This document shows, in pieces, positions 7,848-17,192 of a DNA stretch of 64,000 bases. Position 1 is the first letter of the stretch. Each line of letters begins with the position of its first letter. The notes beneath the pieces are model-generated. The model was given only the letters and a program-made list of their open reading frames with translations. It was not told the DNA's origin and did no database searches. This stretch comes from Pirellulaceae bacterium (GTDB lineage: Bacteria > Planctomycetota > Planctomycetia > Pirellulales > Pirellulaceae), in NCBI GenBank assembly GCA_019636385.1, contig JAHBXT010000001.1:620001-684000 (forward strand). The letters run 5' to 3'. The position numbers were made by a program, and so were the translations under genes.

Positions 7848-9731
7848 TTATTCGATGCGACGGATGCTGAGGTAGAAGACGGGGGAAAGCAATTGTCCTT
7901 TGGCATCCTCGAAGTAGGCCTGCAGTTGCGACGGTCCAGCTTGACAGTCCAGTTGAACGAGCGCTGCGCATTGATCCAGTTCTACCGGAATGCGGTGGGC
8001 TTGGTCGCCCAGTCGCAAAGTGGCCGATGCGATGGGCAGGGCCGCTCCAGATTCATATCCAGCATGATCAGGCGTCTGCGCATCGCTGGGAGTCCACGTA
8101 GGCGCGGCCGCGCCTAGCGCCAGTCCAGACTCCAGGGGCCAGCGTCGCAACTGGAACTCGTAGGTTGCATTTCGATCGAATTCGATATCCCAGATTCCTT
8201 TCCGCTTGACGTCACCTTTCCTCACCCGCTCCAGGCTGCTAAGGGCTCCATCTCGCCACTCGGCACTGCTCAGCATTACCAACTCTTGAGCCGGATTGCC
8301 GACAACGACTCGGGATCGCATGCGTGTCAGCGGCTCGACCTCGGACCACCACCGGTCATAGGCGGCTCGCAGCTCAGCAGCTTTTTCCGGATAGTCATCG
8401 ATCAGGTTGTTCTGTTGCCGTGGATCTCGGTCCAGGTCGTACAATTCCGGCCCACCTTCTGCCAAGCCGCGAATGTCGGAGAGCAATCGCCAAGAACCCT
8501 GTAGGACACAGGTCATACGAAACGGCTCTGGGAGTCCATATTGCACGATTAGCGTCCGCTCAGGCGCATCGCCTTGGAACCTCAGCGACTGCACCAAACT
8601 GATACCGTCGAAGTGACATTCCTCAAGCGGCTGGGCAGCACAAAGTTCCAGTATGGTTGGCAAGAGGTCTTGCACCTGGGTCAATCCTTGGAAATCTCGG
8701 CCTTGACCGTCGCCACCTAACCCGCCTGCTGGCCAGCGAACGAAACATGGAACGCGATGCCCACCTTCGGTCATACGCGATTTACCGCCGCGCATCCCAG
8801 CGTTGTAGTGATCAATCAGTGCGTAGCCACCATTGTCGCTCAAGAAGATGACCAGGGTGTCTTCCATGCTGCCGGTCGACTGAAGAAACTTTTCCAAACG
8901 GCCCATGTTCAGATCAACGTTGGCCAGCATCGCCAAGTATCCGATTTGACCTTCGGTCAACTGAGGGAACTGAGGCCGAATTGACTCGCGCATGTGGCGG
9001 GGAGCCCATTGAGGGCCATGCACTACGTTCAGCGGAATATAGCAAAAAAATGGACGCTCCGCCGACAACTGCTCACGCATCCATGACATAGCTTGCTCGA
9101 AAAATATGTCGCTGCAGTAGCCAGAGAACTGTTGAAGCTGGTCGGTGTGCGTGCGCAAGGTAGGATCAAAGTAGTCATTGCACCAGTAGTCCGCTATGGA
9201 ACCGATTTCCTGCAATCCGAAAGTAAGCACCCGCTGAAAGCCACGATCCTGTGGACGGTGAGGATAGTTTTCTCCTAAATGCCATTTGCCAAATATGCCT
9301 GTGGCGTAACCTGCGGCCTGCAGATACTGGGGCAGCAAGGGAATATCTCGACGCACCAACATCCGCGAACTGGCCACGATGCTACTGCCGTTGCGCATCG
9401 CATCTAAGCCTGTTAATAGCTGACCGCGCGTCGGAGAACACATGGGGGCGGCGTGAAAGTTGGTCAGTCGTATCGAGCTGGAATGCAATCGATCCAGGCT
9501 GGGCGTCGCGATAAACGGGCTGCCATGGCAGCCAATATCGCCATAGCCCATATCGTCGATCATCACCAAAACGACATTCGGCGGCGGTTTGAATTCAGTG
9601 GCCGCAGATGTACCGGCCGTAATTACGCCAACACTCAAAAACCATAGCCATCCCGCCATCAGCCGCCCGTAGATTTCATTGGAACTACAGTGCCCTTGGT
9701 CGGAAGGTATAGGTTGCTTGCTAGTCGTCAT
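7848..9731 (-). CDS. Secreted sulfatase (formylglycine type)
   Basis: Sulfatase family hydrolase of sulfate esters, probably on marine polysaccharides. With the ATG at 9731 it has 627 residues and overlaps the end of the upstream sulfatase by 11 bases, a translational-coupling arrangement; the longer frame to 9809 seems unlikely. A signal segment (GRLMAGWLWFLSVGVITAG) precedes NVVLVMIDDMGYGDIGCHG, which provides metal ligands. The active motif CSPTRGQLLTG holds the Cys to be turned into formylglycine (near residue 98). GKWHLGENYPHRPQDRGF and the DNGG metal site follow. A C-terminal domain of about 150 residues beyond the usual LYDLDRDPRQQNNL region is extra and unassigned. Confidence 0.93.
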   Translation of the reverse strand: MTTSKQPIPSDQGHCSSNEIYGRLMAGWLWFLSVGVITAGTSAATEFKPPPNVVLVMIDDMGYGDIGCHGSPFIATPSLDRLHSSSIRLTNFHAAPMCSPTRGQLLTGLDAMRNGSSIVASSRMLVRRDIPLLPQYLQAAGYATGIFGKWHLGENYPHRPQDRGFQRVLTFGLQEIGSIADYWCNDYFDPTLRTHTDQLQQFSGYCSDIFFEQAMSWMREQLSAERPFFCYIPLNVVHGPQWAPRHMRESIRPQFPQLTEGQIGYLAMLANVDLNMGRLEKFLQSTGSMEDTLVIFLSDNGGYALIDHYNAGMRGGKSRMTEGGHRVPCFVRWPAGGLGGDGQGRDFQGLTQVQDLLPTILELCAAQPLEECHFDGISLVQSLRFQGDAPERTLIVQYGLPEPFRMTCVLQGSWRLLSDIRGLAEGGPELYDLDRDPRQQNNLIDDYPEKAAELRAAYDRWWSEVEPLTRMRSRVVVGNPAQELVMLSSAEWRDGALSSLERVRKGDVKRKGIWDIEFDRNATYEFQLRRWPLESGLALGAAAPTWTPSDAQTPDHAGYESGAALPIASATLRLGDQAHRIPVELDQCAALVQLDCQAGPSQLQAYFEDAKGQLLSPVFYLSIRRIE

Positions 9732-11133
9732 CCTGGCCGCTTTTTCGTTCGTTGGGTGGGCCATCCGCGAGCAAGACAGGCGCGGGCAGATTGGCCAACA
9801 ATTGATCAAAGAATTGCCTAGCGACAGTTACCTGGGGATCGGTTGAGTCGGTTACCTCTAGATATCCTTGACCGTCGCGGTAGTTGCCACAGTCATACAG
9901 ACGACCTGGACGCAGCGGTGAATTGTCTTCAAGCAACCAGCGCTGGGTGCGTAGAATTCTGCGGTCGGCTTGATATGAGAATATCCAAGGCCGTGTCGTT
10001 TCGGTTTGTCCAGTCAGAAACGGAGCCAGTGAGACTCCGTCGATAGGATGCTGAGGCGGCAAGTCTATTCCGGCAAAGTCGGCCAGCGTCGGCAAGATGT
10101 CCGAAAGATCAGACAACTCCATCGTCGAACCTCGCGTTTTTACAATACCTGGACCATCAATAATTAAGGGCACGCGCGCTCCACGTTCGGTGGGCTCGGA
10201 TTTGCCGCCTCGGCCCGAGCCATTGTCTCCTGTGAAGATGACCATCGTATTTTCCTGCAATGCATGTGTACGTAATGCGTCTACGATGCGCCCAACTATT
10301 TTGTCTGCGTATTCGACGTTGGCGGAAAAATGCCGTTTATCCTTGTCGAATTTCTCGTTCTCCGTTCGAAGGCTGTCTGGTGTGGCGACCCAGGGACTGT
10401 GTGTGAGAGCCATTGGATAATAGATCAAGAAAGGATGCTGTCGATTGCGTTGGATGAATTCAACCACAAACTTAGCAAATATGTCGGGGCCGTAGTCATC
10501 GACTGTGGTGGGTACCCATTTCCCGTTTCGAATAATGCTGGGATGCCAATACCGAGACCGAAACTGGACGCCTGCTTGTCGAGCCAATCGCCGTTGATCG
10601 TCGCTGTAGTATTCTCCAAATGCCCAGCAACAATATTCGTCGAATCCACACTCCCGAATCAATCCAGGCGGTCGCCCAGACAACTGCCACTTGCCGACCA
10701 TGGCCGTAGTGTAGCCTGCATCTTTGAGGAGTTTGGAAAAGGTTAAATGTTTAGCGATATCGTCCACACCTGCATGTTTCTCGGGAGGTCCACCGCGACT
10801 TCCCGCAAAGTTGTAGACTCCGTTTCTAGCCCCGTACTGTCCGGTCATGATCATAAAACGAGTAGGATGGCAAACTGGACAGGCAAAGGCCGTTTCGAAC
10901 TTAACCCCGTGCTCGGCAAGTCGGTCTAGATTGGGAGTTCGCTGAGTAGGATGGCCATAACAGCCCAGTTCGCTGGCACTCAAATCATCGGCCATGATGA
11001 CAACGAAGTTCGGTGGCCGTGGCGGAGCGTCATCGCCCCGCGCTGGAGTCATTAGCCCGGTACAACATGACAATACAAGAGCAAGCAAGCAGAGCATATT
11101 CCTGTGCAACCATCTCATAAAACAGCGAGTCAC
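9721..11133 (-). CDS. Secreted sulfatase (formylglycine type)
   Basis: 470-residue sulfatase with a signal peptide (MLCLLALVLSCCTGLMTPARG). FVVIMADDLSASELGCYG gives the first metal ligands; FACPVCHPTRFMIMTGQYG is the active motif, with Cys88 of CHPTR as the formylglycine precursor. VGKWQLSGRPPG and FTGDNGSGRGGKSEPTERG complete the active site. The substrate cannot be read from sequence. It is the first intact gene of a minus-strand pair, its stop overlaps the start of the second sulfatase, and a broken third sulfatase lies 55 bases upstream. The maturation enzyme is not in this window. Confidence 0.94.
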   Translation of the reverse strand: MTRCFMRWLHRNMLCLLALVLSCCTGLMTPARGDDAPPRPPNFVVIMADDLSASELGCYGHPTQRTPNLDRLAEHGVKFETAFACPVCHPTRFMIMTGQYGARNGVYNFAGSRGGPPEKHAGVDDIAKHLTFSKLLKDAGYTTAMVGKWQLSGRPPGLIRECGFDEYCCWAFGEYYSDDQRRLARQAGVQFRSRYWHPSIIRNGKWVPTTVDDYGPDIFAKFVVEFIQRNRQHPFLIYYPMALTHSPWVATPDSLRTENEKFDKDKRHFSANVEYADKIVGRIVDALRTHALQENTMVIFTGDNGSGRGGKSEPTERGARVPLIIDGPGIVKTRGSTMELSDLSDILPTLADFAGIDLPPQHPIDGVSLAPFLTGQTETTRPWIFSYQADRRILRTQRWLLEDNSPLRPGRLYDCGNYRDGQGYLEVTDSTDPQVTVARQFFDQLLANLPAPVLLADGPPNERKSGQDDD

Positions 11134-11188
11134 GATTTTATTCTCTATTAAGCGGGAAACCTCAAGCCATCGGCTCTTGAAAAAGGAA

Positions 11189-11533
11189 CTAGGGACGCTT
11201 GCGCTCGAACGGTTTGCTGGCTTCCGGACCTTCGTCCAATATTCGCGAAAGCTCCGACAACAGCGGAGCTAGGTCTGGCCAGCCAGCCAGACTTTTTCGC
11301 TCGTGCGGATCGGGTTCATGGTCGTACAATGCCAGCGATCCATCTGGGGTGTCAATGGTACTCCATAGCAACCGATCGACATTTTCCAATCATCGGCCCT
11401 CAGCAGCAAGACGCTCAACCCTCGTCCTGGCTGATCATACCTGCCAACTGTGGCTGGCTTTGGCCGCCTGCAACCTGGCGCAGTATCCAACGGTCGTCAC
11501 CAGCAGGACGACTGCGACAAGCCGCTGAGCCAC
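11189..11533 (-). pseudogene. Relic of a third sulfatase, with frameshift and internal deletion
   Basis: Reading the minus strand from a GTG at 11533 (GGGGAGGG six bases before it) gives a clean signal peptide (VAQRLVAVVLLVTTVGYCAR) that ends in a stop after about 30 codons. A second frame continues with SVLLLRADDWKMSIGCYG and then LTPQMD, which is the N-terminal sulfatase block. A third frame carries GSLALYDHEPDPHERKSLAG, which is a typical sulfatase C-terminus, and ends at 11189. The catalytic core of some 350-450 residues is missing. The N- and C-terminal pieces meet near GATGGATCG (about 11336-11344). It looks like a member of the same tandem array that has decayed, leaving its ribosome site. 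Confidence 0.7.
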
Positions 11534-11669
11534 AGGTAGCCCTCCCCGAAAAGATTCAATGGGGCTAATCTACACGTCATCATTCTACCTGGAATCACCT
11601 CAAGTTTAAGCGAAAACTTCAGTGTCGCGCATCGCTGGCGGGTCTTGCGCAATAAAAAGCTGGATGTGC

Positions 11670-14663
11670 TTAAAGATTCGTGTTTTGGCTTGAGGTGCTA
11701 GAGCCCTCAGCTCGACGAAGATGCTCGGCGGCAATGGATTGAAAATGCGACGCACGCTCTGCGTTGCCCTGCTGAGTCAATATTTCGGCAAGTTGCCGAT
11801 AGTGCTCCCAGAGTGATCGATGGACAAACAGCATGTCCGGTGACAGTCTGAGAATTTGTTCTAGGGATTCAATGGAGGAGTCAACTAGTGCCTGGGCTTC
11901 AGCGTACTGCTGTGCCCGTAGCAAACTGTCCGACATCGACTCCTGCATCTTTGCCAACCACAGTCGATAGGAGAGTGCGTCGGGGAACTGTTCGACCAGG
12001 GCTGCTTGCAATTTTACAGCGGAACCGTATCGAACTATCGACTGGCTCAGGATACTCTGTGACTGCTCCGTGGACTCACTGTTTACTGATCGAAGCAGGG
12101 CGGTACCCAACCGGTGATTGATATGGGCTAGTGAGTGTGCGTAGTCGGGAATGTTGGGATGTTCGTTGACAAGGCTCTCCGCCAGAGCCACAGCCTGCTG
12201 TAGACGCTCGATCACCTCTGGCAGATGAGCGTTGCGCAAGCGACGCATGTCGATGCTGGCGTATGTGTCGCTCAATTCATTCTTATATTCCGCCACTCCG
12301 GGAAATCTGCTGATCAGCCCCTCCAGTAGCTGGATGGCTTGCGTGATATCTGGCGATCGGAAGTCACGAGCGCGTTCTCTGTAGCACAGCGCCATGAGAT
12401 AGAGATACTCGGGATGATCAGGCTCTTCTGCCTGAACTAAGAGTGCTGACAACAAGTCGATGGCTTTGTTAAGATTCTCCGCTTGATCTTCGGAATCACC
12501 TGCTGGTGAATCAGAATGTCGACTCAAGGACGATGGCGGTCGAACTGCAGGCACCGCATGGCGACTACCGACCGAATCTCGACCTGGCATTCCTGGCCGT
12601 CGTTTGGAGAGCAGGTACCAGGTGCGTGCCAATTCGAATCGCGTAGCATCCGATGCTGCTGCCTCTCTGGCGACGGGGGTCAACATGCTCTGTGCTGTAT
12701 TGAAAGATTTCTGGGCATCCTCCAACCTTTGCCAGGCTCGATAGACAATTCCCAGGTCGTTGTGAAGGCGTGCCACTTGCCAGGTGGTAGTTGCAGGCAC
12801 GGGTGCGTCAGCCGCCAGCTGCTGGTAACGAGCGATACTGCTCAGGTACGCTTGCTCTGCTTGATCGTATGCTCCCAGCCGCAAGTGGATGTCGCCAACG
12901 CGACGACTAGCGTCCGCCGCTTCCACGAGGAGCGTTGGACTATCGATGTCCTGCTGGGACAGGCGATCATAGCAGCTCAACAAGTCTGCCAACAAGGCAG
13001 CCGACTCTTTGGACAGCACGGGCTGGTCGAGCACTGCCGCATCTTTCCCCTCGGCTCCGGCCAGGATCGAATTCTTGCGCTGCGCCATTGGATTAGGAGC
13101 CAGTCGATTGAAAACCCGATCCAGGGCTTCGCGCAATATTTGCAGGGTCGATTCCGCCTTAGCTTTCTCCGCTTCAACAAGCTGCCGCTGCTCGAATTCT
13201 CTAGCCAGTGCAGCTTGGGTGCGGATGTAACCCGTACTGGCGGCAACAGCAACCAGAATCAGCAGCAACAGTGTCAGACCCGATAACGATGCAACTGCTG
13301 GATTGCGGCGGCACCATTTAACCAGCCGCTCGACAAGCGTAGCGGGCCGCGCCTGAATGGGGCGATCTTCCAGGAAGCAAGCCAAATCTTGTGCCAAGGC
13401 CCCTGCCGAAGCGTATCGCTCCCCGGGTTCACTGGCACAGGCCTTCAGCACAATCGTTTCCAGGTCGCGGGGGATTGAGGAATTCAGTTTGGTGGGTGGC
13501 ACGATCTGCCACGCTTGCCCGGTTGGAACGGGCAAATGCGCACTTCGAGGATCCTGCAGGGCCGGCGACAGCGTGAGCATCTCGTACAGAGTCAAGCCAA
13601 AGCTGTAAATATCCGAGCGATGGTCGGCCGCACCGCGAAACTGCTCGGGCGACATGTAGCGCAGTGTACCCACAATATCTCCGGTGCGACTGACATCGTC
13701 ATCTTCCAGCGCTTTTGCCAGCCCGAAATCAGCGATCCACACGGCCCCATGGCGATCTAACAAGAGGTTACCGGGTTTGATATCGCGATGCAGAACTTTC
13801 TGACGGTGCGCATAGTCCAGAGCACTGGCGATCTGCCAACCGATTTGCGCGACACTTCGACAATAGTTGGTGCCGAGCGAGAAGGCTGTTCCCTGTTCAA
13901 TGTCAAACTCCAGGTCGAGCATAGGCGGGTTAAGGCTGTCGGCCCGCGTTGACGTAATAGCGGTAGAGGCCGCTTCAGTTGATTGCGCTGCCGAACGAAG
14001 AAAATTCGAACGCCTGAAGACTCCGCTTTTTAAGGCCGACACAACTTCAGAGATTTGCTTGGCTCGAGCATCTCCCCAGTGTGTCAAACTGCTACTTAAT
14101 AGCCTGGCATCCGTTCTTAGTCGTCGATTGATATCTAACAATACTTCGTCCAGCCCCACCCCTTCGATCAATTGCATCACATAGTAATGATGCCCCTCAC
14201 AGTCACCGACACCGAACACCGGCACAATATTCGTATGGTGCAAACTCGCAGCCATTCGAGCCTCACGATGAAAACGCTGCAAGTGTTTGTCGTTCAGCAG
14301 AGCCTGTCGGGCCAGTATTTTTACAGCGACCTTTCGCCCCAGCGTTTCTTGATAGGCTTCGTAGACGATTCCCATACCGCCGCGCCCAATTTCTTGCACG
14401 ATTCGATAGTCGCCCACACGCTCAAGCGGTCGCGCATTGAGCGGTGTGGGGTGTTTCACCAGCCCAGGCTCTTGCGGCTGGAGCTGCTCGATAGCGGCGA
14501 TGGCCGGGAACAATCGCGCTATGGTGGCACTATGAGCCGGATACCGGGCGACAAATTCTTCAATCTGCGGGTTGTCACCGGCCCGACACCGCTGGCTGAA
14601 CTCCTCCGCGATACGATCCAGCGGATTGCGATCCGCGTCAAATTCTTCCGTTTCATTGGCCAT
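11670..14663 (-). CDS. Membrane Ser/Thr protein kinase with C-terminal TPR region
   Basis: 997-residue Hanks-type kinase. The catalytic domain spans about residues 85-435, with GRGGMG at 93-98, Lys115, HRDIKPGN (Asp294), DFG at 312-314 and GTLRYMSPEQF. An insert of about 90 residues (172-265) sits between the N-lobe and the catalytic loop, a feature seen in many planctomycete kinases. One membrane span (about 457-478, SLSGLTLLLLILVAVAAS) follows, then a long region with a coiled-coil start and many TPR-like units to the end, presumably outside the membrane. The N-terminal 60 residues resemble the short helical leader common to this kinase group. The start overlaps the sigma factor stop by 11 bases, so the two are co-translated and probably act in one signalling path. 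Confidence 0.93.
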   Translation of the reverse strand: MANETEEFDADRNPLDRIAEEFSQRCRAGDNPQIEEFVARYPAHSATIARLFPAIAAIEQLQPQEPGLVKHPTPLNARPLERVGDYRIVQEIGRGGMGIVYEAYQETLGRKVAVKILARQALLNDKHLQRFHREARMAASLHHTNIVPVFGVGDCEGHHYYVMQLIEGVGLDEVLLDINRRLRTDARLLSSSLTHWGDARAKQISEVVSALKSGVFRRSNFLRSAAQSTEAASTAITSTRADSLNPPMLDLEFDIEQGTAFSLGTNYCRSVAQIGWQIASALDYAHRQKVLHRDIKPGNLLLDRHGAVWIADFGLAKALEDDDVSRTGDIVGTLRYMSPEQFRGAADHRSDIYSFGLTLYEMLTLSPALQDPRSAHLPVPTGQAWQIVPPTKLNSSIPRDLETIVLKACASEPGERYASAGALAQDLACFLEDRPIQARPATLVERLVKWCRRNPAVASLSGLTLLLLILVAVAASTGYIRTQAALAREFEQRQLVEAEKAKAESTLQILREALDRVFNRLAPNPMAQRKNSILAGAEGKDAAVLDQPVLSKESAALLADLLSCYDRLSQQDIDSPTLLVEAADASRRVGDIHLRLGAYDQAEQAYLSSIARYQQLAADAPVPATTTWQVARLHNDLGIVYRAWQRLEDAQKSFNTAQSMLTPVAREAAASDATRFELARTWYLLSKRRPGMPGRDSVGSRHAVPAVRPPSSLSRHSDSPAGDSEDQAENLNKAIDLLSALLVQAEEPDHPEYLYLMALCYRERARDFRSPDITQAIQLLEGLISRFPGVAEYKNELSDTYASIDMRRLRNAHLPEVIERLQQAVALAESLVNEHPNIPDYAHSLAHINHRLGTALLRSVNSESTEQSQSILSQSIVRYGSAVKLQAALVEQFPDALSYRLWLAKMQESMSDSLLRAQQYAEAQALVDSSIESLEQILRLSPDMLFVHRSLWEHYRQLAEILTQQGNAERASHFQSIAAEHLRRAEGSSTSSQNTNL

Positions 14664-15306
14664 CGGGCATCACCTCGATCATGATGATTCGCAGCCGCTC
14701 GAGCGCTCGGACATATCGATTGCTGGCGGCCTGTTTTTGTATACCCAATACTTCGGCGACTTCGTTGTTCGTTAAGTGTTCGAAATGCCTCAGTGCCAAG
14801 ACTTCGCGGTCAATGGGGTCCATCGCATCGAGCGATTGCCTTAATAATGCAGCCCGTTCGTCGCGCATCAATGCCTGACTGGGCGAGGTTGCGTCGCCTG
14901 CTAGCTTCGATGACAACGACACTGAAGTGGCTTCGGAGTGCGCCGACCAATGCAGCGGCAATTCTCGCCCAGCGTCTCGTTTTTGAACTTCCAAGTTTAG
15001 TCGATGAATCGTTAGCAGTGTTTGCCAAGTGATTTGCCTGGCCCAGACAAAGAAAGACGTCTTGGGATCTGTGACAAATTCGTGGATGCGGCGAGATATT
15101 TCTACGAATGCTTCCTGCAAGACATCAGTGGGGTCAACACGCCCGTAAAGTCGCTGGTCCAGTCGAAAACTTACCATACGCTGAAGCTGCGGTTGATACT
15201 TGGTGAATAGCTCGGCCAGGGCCGCCGAACCTGACCGCCGCAGGAAGTCAAGCTCGTCAAAGTCTGAGTTGGATAAACCGGCCAAAGGCGATTGCGTTTG
15301 TGACAT
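14653..15306 (-). CDS. ECF-type RNA polymerase sigma factor (planctomycete, kinase-linked)
   Basis: 217 residues with sigma region 2 (LFTKYQPQLQRMVSFRLD ... DPTDVLQEAFVEISRR, FFVWARQITWQTLL) and region 4 (LDAMDPIDREVLALRHFEHL, NEVAEVLGIQKQAASNRYVR). The long basic/serine linker between them (residues 115-155) is typical of planctomycete ECF groups encoded beside Ser/Thr kinases. No anti-sigma factor gene is adjacent. The overlapping kinase gene suggests control by phosphorylation, which fits known ECF/kinase pairs but is an inference here. No Shine-Dalgarno is obvious upstream of the ATG. Confidence 0.93.
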   Translation of the reverse strand: MSQTQSPLAGLSNSDFDELDFLRRSGSAALAELFTKYQPQLQRMVSFRLDQRLYGRVDPTDVLQEAFVEISRRIHEFVTDPKTSFFVWARQITWQTLLTIHRLNLEVQKRDAGRELPLHWSAHSEATSVSLSSKLAGDATSPSQALMRDERAALLRQSLDAMDPIDREVLALRHFEHLTNNEVAEVLGIQKQAASNRYVRALERLRIIMIEVMPDGQ

Positions 15307-15636
15307 GATCGTTCGATTCGCTTGATTCCAATTTACTTTTTCTATTAACTGAAAAGACCGGCGAGTTGTCCACTGGATATGTCAAAAAACTCGACCTGTG
15401 CGGTTAAAGCTGGAATACTGCATTGACGCTTCATAGCTGCCAACTATCAGCTTAATAACTCCGGCCGGCTAGCAAGCCGCAGTCGACGTTTACAGGCTAG
15501 AAAACCACCAACCATCCCACCGCCCAGCTCAGAAATTTCTCCTCGGCGCGGTGGACGACCGCCAGGTTTATTCAGTTAACCCTACATGACAGTGGCGCGT
15601 AACGTACCGTGAACTCAATCAATCCAGGAGAAACCC
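15307..15636. other. Divergent intergenic region
   Basis: 330 bases between the sigma factor (minus) and the EF-hand gene (plus). It must hold promoters for both directions, but I cannot name a convincing -35/-10 pair. AGGAG seven bases before 15637 is the ribosome site of the EF-hand gene. No RNA gene or repeat is apparent. Confidence 0.5.
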
Positions 15637-16242
15637 ATGCACCGCAATCGACTTTTACTAACCCTCGCGGTCCTGAGCGTGACTGCTGTTCAGGCGGTTG
15701 GCCAGCCACCCCGTGGTAGCGGTGCCAGCGGTCTGCTGGACAGACTGCGAGCCTTTGATGGTGACGGCGATGGCAAAGTCGCCCTGGATGAATTGCCGCC
15801 CCGCCTCAGATCGATGGCTAGCCGATTTGATGCTAACCAAGATGAATCCTTGGATTCAAGTGAGATGTCTCGTATTGCACAGGAGACTCCGCGTGGCGAC
15901 CTGGGTGGCGGCCCTGATAGATCGGGACCTGCCATCGACAAAGAACTGATAGTGACCATGGCCATGTCGTTTGATGAGAACCAGGATGGCCAGTTGAGTA
16001 AGCAAGAACTCAGCAGGGCTGTGGACGAATTCATTAGCTCCGGATTATTCGGGGGAAGAGGACGAGGCGGCCCTGGTGGTTTCGGTCCACCGAGCAGCCT
16101 CGGACCGCCCAGTGGTTCTGGGCGACCGGGCGGCGCGGGGCGACCTGAGGGCTCCGGTCGACCAGGCGGTACAGAAGGACTCCAGCGCCGCTCAGACCAG
16201 GGTACGAGCCAAGATCAACCATCGCGGCCCGCATCGAATTAA
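15637..16242 (+). CDS. Secreted EF-hand protein with Gly/Pro-rich tail
   Basis: 201 residues with a signal peptide (LLLTLAVLSVTAVQAVGQ) and AGGAG seven bases before the ATG. Three calcium-binding loops are visible: FDGDGDGKVALDEL, FDANQDESLDSSEM and FDENQDGQLSKQEL. From about residue 140 the sequence is low-complexity, with repeats of GRGGPGG, GPPSG and GRPGG, so this tail is probably disordered. Such EF-hand/Gly-rich exported proteins are common in planctomycetes and their roles are mostly unknown. The tail is GC-rich, which explains the long open shadow frame of the next gene across it. Confidence 0.88.
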   Translation: MHRNRLLLTLAVLSVTAVQAVGQPPRGSGASGLLDRLRAFDGDGDGKVALDELPPRLRSMASRFDANQDESLDSSEMSRIAQETPRGDLGGGPDRSGPAIDKELIVTMAMSFDENQDGQLSKQELSRAVDEFISSGLFGGRGRGGPGGFGPPSSLGPPSGSGRPGGAGRPEGSGRPGGTEGLQRRSDQGTSQDQPSRPASN

Positions 16243-16291
16243 GTCGATGGCACCAATCCGATCTTCTGAACCTGGTTCACAATTCTCCTCC

Positions 16292-17173
16292 ATGCAAGGA
16301 CTTCCAATCTTGACTCGACATACGGCTACGTTACTCAAGTCTCGCCGACGTTTTGTTCGCCACCTGGGTACGCTAGGCGCAGTGTACTGCTTTCCGGGCT
16401 GGACACGGTCGGCAGAAGTCAAGCCGGCCCACGGCGTCTTCCGCGCGGTGGAGCTGAATCATCTGTCGCTGGAGTTTGAGATGGCTCATCGAGCCGAAGA
16501 ATTCTACCGCCAAGTCCTGGGCATGACGTCGGTGTCCCATGGCCGTGGTGGAACCGAAAAATTCATGCATTTTCAGCAGGGATTTGTCAATGTATTGGCG
16601 ACGAATCGTAACACAATGAATCACTTTTGCATGAGCATTGAAGATTTCGACGGTCAGGCTGCGTTTCAGTTGCTGAGTCTGGCCCAGACAGAGCCGTTTC
16701 GGATGGGACAACGCAATCTGCACTGCTACGATCCGGATCGACTGAATGTGCAGGTACAGGAGGAACGTCATGGATGGGGGCGAATCAGCAGCGACACATT
16801 AACGGATGCTGATCGAGGCATATTCAAGACGGTGCGCATTCATCACATATCGTTGAACGTCACCAATCTCGAACTGTCCCAAGGATTCTATCAGGAGATA
16901 TTTGGGCTTACCGGTGTCAGCGGCAATCCGGACACCACACGGCGGTTGTTGACCGTTGGTCCAAACGCCTATTTGGAACTTCACCAAGCTGATACGCCGG
17001 GAATGAACCACTGCTGTTTTGCCGTCGAGAGTTTTGATGCCTCCAATCTGCCAGAAGCCTTGATGACCTGGGCGGACGGCAAGATATCTCAGCCGGAACC
17101 CGGCGTAGTTCGCATCCAAGACCCGGGCGGCCACATTGTCGAAATCACGTCGCCTGATCATAAAATGTCGTAA
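16292..17173 (+). CDS. Exported protein with two VOC (glyoxalase-like) domains
   Basis: The frame is open from 16076, but that part overlaps the EF-hand gene; the ATG at 16292 (or 16247) is more plausible. From 16292 it has 293 residues. The N-terminus has SRRRFVRHLGTLGAVYCFPG, which looks like a twin-arginine signal. Two vicinal-oxygen-chelate repeats follow: LNHLSLEFEMAHRAEEFYRQ with FYRQVLGM, and IHHISLNVTNLELSQGFYQE with FYQEIFGLTGV. Each ends in an ordered strand (NHFCMSIEDF; NHCCFAVESF ... GGHIVEITSPD) with candidate His/Glu metal ligands. The family covers dioxygenases, lyases and resistance proteins; the substrate is unknown. It is followed closely by a PQQ-propeller gene. Confidence 0.78.
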   Translation: MQGLPILTRHTATLLKSRRRFVRHLGTLGAVYCFPGWTRSAEVKPAHGVFRAVELNHLSLEFEMAHRAEEFYRQVLGMTSVSHGRGGTEKFMHFQQGFVNVLATNRNTMNHFCMSIEDFDGQAAFQLLSLAQTEPFRMGQRNLHCYDPDRLNVQVQEERHGWGRISSDTLTDADRGIFKTVRIHHISLNVTNLELSQGFYQEIFGLTGVSGNPDTTRRLLTVGPNAYLELHQADTPGMNHCCFAVESFDASNLPEALMTWADGKISQPEPGVVRIQDPGGHIVEITSPDHKMS

Positions 17174-17192
17174 GAATTGAGTGCTAGCCAAC

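Noticed and set aside
15300..15636. ECF-type autoregulatory promoter before the sigma factor
   Set aside because: No -35/-10 pair of a known ECF type could be recognised with confidence.
16076..16291. N-terminal extension of the VOC gene
   Set aside because: It overlaps the GC-rich tail of the EF-hand gene in another frame, and the Tat-like signal begins later.
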